From Paracoccaceae bacterium (GTDB lineage: Bacteria; Pseudomonadota; Alphaproteobacteria; Rhodobacterales; Rhodobacteraceae), in assembly GCA_009922885.1 (NCBI GenBank), contig RFUP01000154.1, positions 1 through 6,096 of the forward strand: 6,096 nucleotides of DNA. Reading direction: 5' to 3'. Below, in pieces: positions 1 to 6,096 of this stretch (position 1 is its first letter; each line of letters begins with the position of its first letter). A program made the translations under genes and the position numbers. Below the pieces are notes generated by a model. It made no database searches. It was not told the origin of the DNA and was given only the letters and a program-made list of their open reading frames with translations.

Positions 1-435
1 CTCGTCGGCCACCGCTGAAAGGTTCTGAGGAGCCGCAGGTGCCACCTGATCGGGGCCCTCAGTGCGCACCTGCACCGACTGAGCGCGAACGCTTTCGTTT
101 CCGGCCTCATCCAACGCTGAAACGGTATATACGTAATTCGTGAGAGCCTCGAGGTCCTGGTCGGTATATTCCCGCAAAGAAACGTCGAGGGTATCAATCG
201 GGACAAACGAGCTATTCCCACCCTTGGAGCGAAACACAACGAAACGGTCAAGACCCGACAATTCTCCGCCGTCAGCATCCGCGATAGGCGCATTCCACTT
301 CAGGACGATTCGGCCAAAGTCCTCTTCGCTAGGAATAGCGGACAAGTTTTGCGGCGGCTCAGGTGCATCTCTGTCGGGACCCTTTGTCCGCACCTGTACC
401 GGAGACGAACGCGGACCTTCGTTGCCCGCTTCGTC
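1..435 (-). repeat. Tandem Fn3 unit, period 324 bp (108 aa)
   Basis: Two copies of the domain-end/linker segment align without gaps at 324 bp spacing on the minus strand. Copy A (435 down to about 334) reads DEAGNEGPRSSPVQVRTKGP, then PQNLSAI. Copy B (111 down to about 10) reads DEAGNESVRAQSVQVRTEGP, then PQNLSAV. The DNA has diverged at synonymous positions, so these are old domain duplications and not a recent copy. The shared linker shows one repeat per Fn3 domain. Confidence 0.7.
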
Positions 436-522
436 CGAGGCCAGAACAACCCCAAGGCTGTGCTTGGCCACGAACTTGTCATGCTTTGCAACGCTGTCCT
501 TCGAGATGCCGATCACAGTCAC
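1..522 (-). CDS. Fibronectin type III repeat protein, partial, with a Bcp-like N-terminal graft
   Basis: This minus-strand frame is open from the left edge to a TGA at 565-567. It has no ATG; GTG codons at 520-522 and 514-516 are the only plausible early starts. Bases about 435 to 61 encode a nearly complete Fn3 domain: proline-rich entry (APEPPQNLSAI), IVLKWNAP, a D-x-FVVFRS strand, NYVYTVSALDEAGNES and VQVRT. A second domain begins at about 42 (APAAPQNLSAVADE) and leaves the window. Fn3 repeats usually sit in secreted or surface multidomain proteins or polysaccharide-active enzymes, as adhesion or spacer modules; no catalytic domain is visible, so the protein's role is unknown. The N-terminal part of the frame (about 427-552) is not Fn3 but peroxiredoxin, described separately. 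GC is lower than in the A2M gene. The Fn3 identity is firm. Whether this frame is a real gene with this start is doubtful, because the natural N-terminus appears to be replaced. Confidence 0.72.
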   Translation of the reverse strand, partial: MTVIGISKDSVAKHDKFVAKHSLGVVLASDEAGNEGPRSSPVQVRTKGPDRDAPEPPQNLSAIPSEEDFGRIVLKWNAPIADADGGELSGLDRFVVFRSKGGNSSFVPIDTLDVSLREYTDQDLEALTNYVYTVSALDEAGNESVRAQSVQVRTEGPDQVAPAAPQNLSAVADE

Positions 523-552
523 CCCGGCGGCTGCGAAATCGGCGGCAAGTGC
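427..552 (-). pseudogene. bcp: Internal fragment of a Bcp/PrxQ-type peroxiredoxin (thiol peroxidase)
   Basis: Read on the minus strand from 552, the frame gives ALAADFAAAGVTVIGIS, then KDSVAKHDKFVAKH, then SLGVVLASDEAG. This is the segment of Bcp (thioredoxin-dependent hydroperoxide reductase) that follows the peroxidatic CT-x-E motif: helix, VIGIS strand, KHDKF helix and the LASDE strand. A whole Bcp has about 155 residues; about 42 are here. The catalytic-cysteine part upstream and the conserved part downstream (roughly E-AYGVW through the YMGI-R-TFLI block) are both absent. Upstream the frame meets TGA at 565-567; downstream it passes without a frameshift into Fn3 sequence at a shared (A)SDEAGN stretch. 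It cannot be a working enzyme. It is either a remnant left by rearrangement or a chimeric insert. Recognition is by motif memory, not by search, but the match is extensive. Confidence 0.75.
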
Positions 553-3500
553 AATCGGCGGTGTTCATCCCTCGGGCCAATGGACAATCGAGCAGATGCT
601 TTCTGCCGCCGAGGAGCGCCGCGCAGCCGGAGATGTGACGAATGCGATGCGCTGGATGGGATCGGCCATCACTCAAAGCGATCAGGGGGATCACTGGACC
701 GAATACGCGCGCCTTTCGCTGATCCTGAGCGGGCGCGGCGGCACGGAACAGCAAAAGATGCTCGACCGTGGGCTGCTTGCCTCCATCAACGGATACCTGA
801 GAGCAGGAAATGACGGCCTGCGCGTTACTGCGCTGCACGTGATGGCCGAAGCGCTGGAAACCTCCGGCAGAGGCCGCGACACGATCCGTGCGCTCCGCCT
901 TGCAGAAGCGATCCAACCACGGCAGGAAATCTCGGAAGCGCTAGAGAAGGCCATCGCCAAGTATGGCTTCCGGATCACAGAACATCGCGTTGAATCCGAT
1001 AGCGCCAATCCCCGCATCTGCGCCGATTTCTCCGAGCCGCTGGTGAAGGCGGGCGTTGATTACAGTACCTATGTCAAACTGCCAAATTCCCAGCTTTCGG
1101 TCGAAGCCTCGGGAAATACGCTCTGCCTTGGCGGCGTGGAACATGGTGCGCGCTATCAGGCCACGTTCCGCGCGGGGCTTCCGGCGGCAAGCGGCGAGGT
1201 TCTGGTGAAAGATGTCACGCTCGCAATGTATGTGCGCGACCGCTCGCCCCAAGTGGCCTTCCCCGGCCGAACCTATGTGCTGCCCAAAACCCCTGATGCT
1301 GGCTTGCCCGTTGAAACCGTGAACGTGACCGAACTTGATCTGGAGCTTTTCGCCGTATCCGACCGCAATGTGGTTGCCGCGATCCGCAATGGCATCTTCG
1401 CCAATAGCATCGACTATTGGCAAATGAGCGATTTCCGCAGCGACCTTGCCGAACCGCTCTGGCAGGGGAAAGCCACCGTCCAGATGGAAGTGAACCGCGA
1501 GATGCTCACGCGCTTGCCGATGGACGAAGCATTGAAGGGCCGCGCGCCAGGGCTTTATGTGGTTTCGGCCCGTGTGCCGGGCTCAGACCCCTATGACAAG
1601 CCCGCCGCTATCCAGTGGTTTGTGCTGTCCGATCTGGGCGTGGCAACGCTCAAAGGCGCGGATGGGGTGCATGTGATGGTGCGCGCGCTCTCGGATGCCA
1701 AAGCGAAAGCGGGGGCCAAGGTGACGCTCCTGAGCCGCACCAATGCCGTTCTGGGTGAAGTTGAAACCGATGGCGAGGGGCATGCGCGTTTCGAAGCCGG
1801 TCTGGCGCGAGGCCTTGGTGCGGCCTCGCCTGCGCTCGTCATGGTCGAGGACGGGGGCGAAGACATCACCTTCCTCTCGCTTACCGATCCCGCTTTCGAT
1901 CTGTCGGATCGTGGCGTTGAAGGCGCCGAACCCGCCCCGCCCGTCGATGTATTCTTGGCCACGGATCGCGGCGCTTATCGCGCAGGCGAAACCATCCACG
2001 CCACGGTTCTGGCACGCGATGGCACAGCAAGAGCGATCAACGGTTTGCCGATGACAGCCGTTCTTTTCCGCCCCGATGGCGTCGAATATTCCCGCCATTT
2101 GGCCGAGGGCGAGCAGGCCGGCGGCTATGTTTTCGGCCTGCCTATTGGCAGCACCGCCCCGCGCGGAACTTACCGGCTGGAAATGCGCGCCGACGCCAAT
2201 GGCGCGCCGCTGGCGCAGACGAAGCTCCTCGTCGAGGATTTTCTGCCCGAGCGGATCGACTTCGACCTTACCCTTCCCGAAGGCCCGCTTTCGCTTGCTG
2301 TTCCGGCACCTTTGGAAATCTCCGCCCGCTATCTTTTTGGCGCTCCCGGCGCTGATCTGAACGTGGAAGGCGATGTGATCCTGCGCGAAGCAAAGGCCCT
2401 CAAAGGCTGGGAGGGTTGGACCTTCGGCCTGCAAGACGAGCGTTTCTCTCCCGTGATGGACCGCATCGCCAATGGCGTCACCGATGCCGAGGGCAATCTG
2501 CAACTCGATGTCTTCTACCCGACCCCCGGTCAGGTGGATCGCCCGCTAGAAGCCGAATTCCGCATCCGCGTGGCAGAAGGCTCCGGCCGCCCGGTCGAGC
2601 GCCGGATCACGCGCGCAGTCGCATCGGATATGCCTGTGATCGGGATCAAACCCGCGTTTGACGGCGATGAAGTGGCGGAGAACTCCGAAGCTGCGCTCAA
2701 GGTCATCGCTCTTGGCCCCGATCTGGCCCCGCAGGCGATGAAGGTGCAATGGACGCTGAACAAGATCGAAACCCGCTATCAGTGGTATCAGTCCTACGGG
2801 TCGTGGAACTGGGAGCCCGTCACGCGCCGCAAACCGGTTGCGCGAGGCGAGGCCTTGTTGGGTGCGGTGCCTGTTGACGTGTCGGGTGCCGTCGAATGGG
2901 GGCGCTACGAATTGGTCGTGGAGCGCACCGACGGCGATTATGTTTCTGCCTCGCGCAGCTTCTACGCGGGTTGGGCCGTATCGGCTGATGCCGCCAGCAC
3001 GCCCGACATGCTGGAGTTGAGCCTCGATAAATCCTCCTACAAGGCAGGTGACGAAGCGGTGCTCCGCCTCGTGCCGCGCGCGGCAGGGGTGGCCGTGGTG
3101 CAAGTCCTTTCGAACCGCCTGATCGCCATGCAAACCGTAAACGTCAGCGAAGGCGAGAACCTGATCCGCCTTCCCGTCACCGATGACTGGGGCACAGGCG
3201 CTTATGTGACCGCCACGGTGATCCGCCCGATGGATGTGGCCGCAGGCCGCAATCCCACCCGCGCCTTGGGCCTCGCCCATGCCGCCGTCGATCCCGGCGC
3301 GAAAGCCCTGCAAGTGCGCTTCGATGTGCCCGAAACCTCCGATCCCCGTGCGCCGTTGCAAGCCGCGCTCGTGGTCGACGGGATCGCGGCAGGGGAAACC
3401 GCCTATGTCACGGTTGCAGCTGTCGATCTGGGCATTCTCAACCTCACAGCCTTCAAATCCCCCGACCCTTCGAAGCACTATTTCGGCCAGCGCCGCCTCG

Positions 3501-5599
3501 GTGTGGAGATGCGCGACCTTTACGGTCGCCTGATTGACGGGATGAACGGCGCGATGGGCCAAGTCCGCTCTGGCGGAGATGCGAGCGCCCAGATGCGGAT
3601 GGAAAGCCCGCCGCCCACCGAAGAGCTTGTGGCCTATTTCAGCGGCCCGATTGCCGTGGGCCCAGATGGCCGCGCCGAGGTGCAGTTCGATATGCCGAGC
3701 TTCAACGGCACTGTGCGCCTGATGGCCGTTGCGTGGTCTCCCACGGGTGTGGGCCAAGCGGAAGCGGAGGTTCTGGTGCGCGATCCCGTTGTCGTGACCG
3801 CCTCGCTGCCGCGCTTCCTTGCCCCGGGCGACCAATCGCGGCTCCTCTTGGAAATCGTCCATGCCTCTGGCCCGACGGGCCGCATGGGCCTTGATGTGTC
3901 AGGTAGTGGGGTCGCCCTTGATGCGGCCTCCATTCCCTCTGGCCTCATGCTAGAAGAAAAGGCCAAGGCAACGCTTTCGGTGCCGATCCTTGCCGCCGAG
4001 CCGGGCGATCACACGCTCCGCGTGGCGCTCACCACGCCGGATGGCAAACAACTCCTCAAAACCCTGACGATCCCCGTGCGCGACAATGATCCCGAAGTCG
4101 CTGACACCCAGCGCCTCTCGCTGGCTCCAGGGGCGACCTTCACCTTGGACGAGAACGTCTTCTCGGGGATGAAGCAGGGCACTGGCGAAGCCGTGCTCAC
4201 GGCTGGCCCTCTCGCCCGTTTCGATGCACCCGCTCTTTTGGCGCAGCTTGATCGTTACCCCTATGGCTGCACCGAGCAAGTCACCAGCCAAGCCATGCCG
4301 CTTCTGGCCTTTGGCGATGTGGCCGAGGCCTTGGGCATGGGGGGCGCTGCGCGCATCGCGTCGCGCATCGATCAAGCCGTCGCCAAGGTTCTGTCCCGCC
4401 AGTCGGCCAATGGCGCTTTCGGCCTCTGGTCTCCCGATAGCGGCGATCTCTGGCTCGATGCCTATGTCACCGACTTTCTGAGCCGCGCCCGCGCCGGAGG
4501 CCATGCTGTGCCGGACAACGCGTTCCGCCAAGCCATCGACAACCTCCGCAATCAGGTGAACTACGCCTCCGACTTCGATAGCGGCGGCGAGGAACTGGCC
4601 TATGCGCTGATGGTGCTGGCCCGCGAAGGCCGGGCGTCGGTGGGTGACCTGCGATATTACGCCGACGAGCGTGCCGGGAATTTCGCAACACCGCTGGCTT
4701 TGGCGCAACTGGGCGCGGCGCTTGCGGCCTATGGCGATCAGCCGCGGGCCGATGCCCTGTTTGCCCGCGCGGCGGCCCGGATCGCGGAACACAACGACGG
4801 CGACGCCGGGAAAATGTATCGCAGCGACTATGGCAGTGCCCTGCGAGATGCCGCAGCTGTTTTGTCGCTGGCCGTCGAGGTGCAGACCGAAGCCGTTGAC
4901 CGGGCGGTCTTGGCAGAGCGGATCAGTACAGCCACCGGCACAAGACTGTCCACGCAGGAACAGGGCTGGGCCTTGCTGGCGGCCCATGCCATGGTGCGCG
5001 ACCCCGCCGTGTCCGGAGTGTCCGTGGATGGCCTGCCGCATCAGGGGCCTTTGATAAAACGGCTGGCTGGCAGGGTTTTGCAGCCTATGCGGATCACCAA
5101 CACGTCTGCGCAAGCCACCGATGTCACCCTGACCACGCTGGGCGTACCCGAGGGGGCCACGGAGGCCGGAGGATATGGTTACGGCATTACGCGGGAATAT
5201 TTCTCGATGGAGGGGCAGCCCTTGGGCGACACCGTCAAGGCAGGCACGCGCATCGTGGCGGTGCTGACCGTCCGGCCCGCCGAGGATACACCCGCGCGTC
5301 TGATGATCGATGACGCGCTGCCTGCTGGCTTTGAGATCGACAATCCGTCGTTGTTGCGATCGGGGGACCTGAGGGCGCTGGACTGGCTGAAAACCACGCA
5401 GGCCGACCACGCCGAATTCCGCACCGAACGGTTTCTGGCCGCCGTCACGCAACGCGGCAATGGCGCGATCCGGCTGGCCTATGTCCTGCGCGCCGTATCG
5501 CCGGGCACCTTCCATCACCCTGCCGCGCTGGTCGAAGACATGTATCGTCCGGATTACCGCGCCACCACCGCCAGCGGCACCATCACGGTTCTGCCATGA
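506..5599 (+). CDS. Bacterial alpha-2-macroglobulin family protein, 5'-truncated or with a replaced N-terminus
   Basis: A large periplasmic protease-trap protein. Residues are numbered from the ATG at 506 (1697 aa). The first roughly 20 residues are antisense to the Bcp fragment; A2M-like sequence begins near 566 with a helical segment (EERRAAGD, AMRWMG, YARLS). Next come macroglobulin-like beta domains: HRVESDSANPRICADFSE (about 160), an MG2-type domain with FLATDRGAYRAGE (about 482-494), and DLGILNLT with LYGRLIDG (974-1010). A Gly/Ser/Met/Pro-rich stretch at about 1013-1040 is the likely bait region. The A2M core AYFSGPIAVGPDGRAEVQF starts at 1043. The thioester motif YPYGCTEQ has Cys1255 and Gln1258, with an alpha/alpha-toroid following to about 1516, then a C-terminal beta domain to the stop. 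On bait cleavage the Cys-Gln thioester is expected to couple to the attacking protease. No signal peptide or lipobox precedes the domain, so export is doubtful as it stands. The frame is open back to an ATG at 140, but those codons overlie minus-strand Fn3/Bcp sequence and do not look native. An ATG at 596 is a later option; no candidate has a convincing Shine-Dalgarno. Codon use changes abruptly at residues about 1348-1376. Confidence 0.9.
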   Translation: MPITVTPAAAKSAASAIGGVHPSGQWTIEQMLSAAEERRAAGDVTNAMRWMGSAITQSDQGDHWTEYARLSLILSGRGGTEQQKMLDRGLLASINGYLRAGNDGLRVTALHVMAEALETSGRGRDTIRALRLAEAIQPRQEISEALEKAIAKYGFRITEHRVESDSANPRICADFSEPLVKAGVDYSTYVKLPNSQLSVEASGNTLCLGGVEHGARYQATFRAGLPAASGEVLVKDVTLAMYVRDRSPQVAFPGRTYVLPKTPDAGLPVETVNVTELDLELFAVSDRNVVAAIRNGIFANSIDYWQMSDFRSDLAEPLWQGKATVQMEVNREMLTRLPMDEALKGRAPGLYVVSARVPGSDPYDKPAAIQWFVLSDLGVATLKGADGVHVMVRALSDAKAKAGAKVTLLSRTNAVLGEVETDGEGHARFEAGLARGLGAASPALVMVEDGGEDITFLSLTDPAFDLSDRGVEGAEPAPPVDVFLATDRGAYRAGETIHATVLARDGTARAINGLPMTAVLFRPDGVEYSRHLAEGEQAGGYVFGLPIGSTAPRGTYRLEMRADANGAPLAQTKLLVEDFLPERIDFDLTLPEGPLSLAVPAPLEISARYLFGAPGADLNVEGDVILREAKALKGWEGWTFGLQDERFSPVMDRIANGVTDAEGNLQLDVFYPTPGQVDRPLEAEFRIRVAEGSGRPVERRITRAVASDMPVIGIKPAFDGDEVAENSEAALKVIALGPDLAPQAMKVQWTLNKIETRYQWYQSYGSWNWEPVTRRKPVARGEALLGAVPVDVSGAVEWGRYELVVERTDGDYVSASRSFYAGWAVSADAASTPDMLELSLDKSSYKAGDEAVLRLVPRAAGVAVVQVLSNRLIAMQTVNVSEGENLIRLPVTDDWGTGAYVTATVIRPMDVAAGRNPTRALGLAHAAVDPGAKALQVRFDVPETSDPRAPLQAALVVDGIAAGETAYVTVAAVDLGILNLTAFKSPDPSKHYFGQRRLGVEMRDLYGRLIDGMNGAMGQVRSGGDASAQMRMESPPPTEELVAYFSGPIAVGPDGRAEVQFDMPSFNGTVRLMAVAWSPTGVGQAEAEVLVRDPVVVTASLPRFLAPGDQSRLLLEIVHASGPTGRMGLDVSGSGVALDAASIPSGLMLEEKAKATLSVPILAAEPGDHTLRVALTTPDGKQLLKTLTIPVRDNDPEVADTQRLSLAPGATFTLDENVFSGMKQGTGEAVLTAGPLARFDAPALLAQLDRYPYGCTEQVTSQAMPLLAFGDVAEALGMGGAARIASRIDQAVAKVLSRQSANGAFGLWSPDSGDLWLDAYVTDFLSRARAGGHAVPDNAFRQAIDNLRNQVNYASDFDSGGEELAYALMVLAREGRASVGDLRYYADERAGNFATPLALAQLGAALAAYGDQPRADALFARAAARIAEHNDGDAGKMYRSDYGSALRDAAAVLSLAVEVQTEAVDRAVLAERISTATGTRLSTQEQGWALLAAHAMVRDPAVSGVSVDGLPHQGPLIKRLAGRVLQPMRITNTSAQATDVTLTTLGVPEGATEAGGYGYGITREYFSMEGQPLGDTVKAGTRIVAVLTVRPAEDTPARLMIDDALPAGFEIDNPSLLRSGDLRALDWLKTTQADHAEFRTERFLAAVTQRGNGAIRLAYVLRAVSPGTFHHPAALVEDMYRPDYRATTASGTITVLP
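537..561. repeat. 9-bp direct repeat at the Bcp/A2M junction
   Basis: The 9-mer aatcggcgg occurs at 537-545 and again at 553-561, separated by caagtgc, so a 16-bp unit is one and a half times repeated. The first copy lies inside recognisable Bcp coding sequence (minus-strand AADF). The second begins exactly where the Bcp similarity seems to stop. It may be a trace of the joining event (slippage or microhomology). A 9-mer in GC-rich DNA can also recur by chance. Confidence 0.6.
4547..4631. other. Codon-usage switch within the A2M gene (probable recombination or assembly breakpoint)
   Basis: By hand count, in-frame CTC (Leu) is frequent up to its last use at 4544-4546. It is absent from all 33 leucines between 4621 and 5596. 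In-frame CGG (Arg) occurs about 7 times among roughly 100 arginines before 4620, but 11 times among 29 from 4622 to the stop, the first at 4631. The pbpC start keeps the later pattern: many CGG and a single CTC. The reading frame and toroid-domain fold continue across the switch, so the two sides are homologous pieces joined in register. Confidence 0.65.
5596..5599 (+). other. ATGA stop/start overlap joining A2M to pbpC
   Basis: The pbpC ATG (5596-5598) overlaps the A2M TGA (5597-5599) by two bases, in a -1 relation. The bases just upstream (catcacggttctgcc) hold no clear Shine-Dalgarno. This favours translational coupling by terminating ribosomes and places both genes on one transcript. The A2M-pbpC order is the usual arrangement of this pair in Proteobacteria. 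Confidence 0.85.
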
Positions 5600-6096
5600 G
5601 GCACGGGCTGCTGGTGCTGGCCCTTGTCCTTTGGGCAGGGGCCATGGCCCGGGATGGGATCGACCGGTGGATTGCCGCAACCGAGAGTCCCGTGCTGGTT
5701 CATGCCACCTCTGACGAGGTGCGGGACAGGACCGGTGCGCTGCTGCGTGCCTATACGGTCGAGGATGGGTTCTGGCGCATGGCCTTGTCACCAGAGCAGG
5801 TCGACCCGTTGTTTTACCGGATGCTGATCGCATACGAGGACAAGCGATTTTTTGAACACGGTGGTCTTGATCCACGCGCCACGCTTCGGGCGGGTTGGCA
5901 GGCGCTGCGCCATGGCCGGACCGTTTCGGGGGCCTCGACGCTGACAATGCAGGTCGCGCGCTTGCTTGAGGATGGCACAACGGGAGCATGGGCGGGCAAG
6001 TTGCGCCAGATCCGTCTGGCTTTGGCGCTTGAAAGGCGGCTGTCAAAACAGGACATCCTTGCGCTGTATCTGACCCTCGCGCCCTATGGCGGCAAC
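5596..6096 (+). CDS. pbpC: Penicillin-binding protein 1C, N-terminal part (runs off the right edge)
   Basis: PBP1C is a bifunctional class A-type penicillin-binding protein. Its family 51 glycosyltransferase polymerises lipid II, and a transpeptidase-like domain would lie beyond the window. The 167 codons here start at the ATG overlapping the A2M stop. Residues 1-18 (MRHGLLVLALVLWAGAMA) form a short signal anchor. A linker follows with the PBP1C-style GFWRMALSPEQVDPLF (58-73). GT51 motif 1 is YEDKRFFEHGGLDPRA (80-95), whose Glu81 is the expected catalytic acid/base. Motif 2 is SGASTLTMQVARLL (111-124). Motif 3 is the GKLRQIRLALALERRLSK stretch (134-151). Motif 4 starts at KQDILALYL (151-159) and reaches PYGGN at the edge. 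LTMQ in motif 2 and the PYGG ending fit PBP1C rather than PBP1A/1B. There is no strong Shine-Dalgarno, so translation probably depends on coupling to the A2M gene. Codon use matches the last 1 kb of the A2M gene and not its first 3.5 kb. Confidence 0.93.
   Translation, partial: MRHGLLVLALVLWAGAMARDGIDRWIAATESPVLVHATSDEVRDRTGALLRAYTVEDGFWRMALSPEQVDPLFYRMLIAYEDKRFFEHGGLDPRATLRAGWQALRHGRTVSGASTLTMQVARLLEDGTTGAWAGKLRQIRLALALERRLSKQDILALYLTLAPYGGN

Noticed and set aside
545..600. Divergent promoter between the minus-strand Fn3/Bcp piece and the A2M gene
   Set aside because: There is no intergenic space: peroxiredoxin coding runs to about 552 and A2M coding begins by about 566. No -35/-10-like pair was seen.
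349..813. Plus-strand open frames at 349-813 and 363-638 that could be small genes
   Set aside because: They cross both the Bcp fragment and the A2M start in the wrong frame, and their translations resemble no family.
1583..2503. Minus-strand open frame of 306 codons
   Set aside because: Antisense shadow of the MG2-type region of the A2M gene; no family recognised.
2546..3862. Minus-strand open frame of 438 codons
   Set aside because: Antisense of conserved A2M domains; the product is low-complexity (H, R, G, A) with no start context or family resemblance.
3950..6046. Long minus-strand open frame of 698 codons opposite the A2M 3' half and pbpC
   Set aside because: The translation is rich in R, H, G, P and Q with no recognisable domain, and it lies opposite clear A2M and PBP1C coding sequence. 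It is a typical antisense shadow in GC-rich DNA.
1..6096. CRISPR array, tRNA/rRNA genes, insertion-sequence ends, terminator hairpins
   Set aside because: No spaced short repeats, tRNA-like cloverleaf sequence, transposase coding or stem-plus-T-run was seen by eye. Nearly the whole window is coding, so there is little room for such elements.

Overview
The window looks like a piece of an alphaproteobacterial genome, probably Rhodobacteraceae-like. The reasons are the high GC with G/C-rich third positions, the style of the alpha-2-macroglobulin protein, and an alphaproteobacterial-type Bcp peroxiredoxin fragment. This is inferred from sequence style only; no search was run. The core is a known gene pair: a bacterial alpha-2-macroglobulin (A2M) gene followed, with an ATGA stop/start overlap, by pbpC (penicillin-binding protein 1C), which runs off the right edge.

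Layout. (1) Bases 1 to about 435, minus strand: part of a protein with tandem fibronectin type III domains, at lower GC (about 57% over 1-360 by hand count, near 50% over 121-240). Its 3' end lies beyond the left edge. (2) Bases about 427-552, minus strand: a fragment of about 42 codons from the middle of a Bcp/PrxQ peroxiredoxin, in the same frame as the Fn3 part and upstream of it. (3) From about 553-570 to 5599, plus strand: a long A2M with an intact GCTEQ thioester motif but without the signal sequence and N-terminal region such proteins normally have. Its reading frame stays open by chance across the two minus-strand pieces, so the longest ORF (from 140) and the likely called start (506) both carry non-native residues. 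(4) Bases 5596-6096, plus strand: the first 167 codons of pbpC, with a signal anchor and most of the family 51 glycosyltransferase motifs.

How the genes work together. In the known bacterial A2M/PBP1C pairing, the A2M traps foreign proteases in the periplasm by bait-region cleavage and thioester coupling, and PBP1C is thought to repair damaged peptidoglycan. Nothing here suggests a wholly new system.

The unusual part is the mosaic build. Two abrupt junctions lie at about 421-441 (Fn3/Bcp) and about 553-567 (Bcp/A2M), the second next to a 9-bp direct repeat. There is also a sharp codon-usage switch inside the A2M gene between 4547 and 4631: Leu CTC disappears and Arg CGG becomes common, and this continues into pbpC. 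The window is either a real recombinant locus or, quite plausibly, a chimeric assembly or amplification product.
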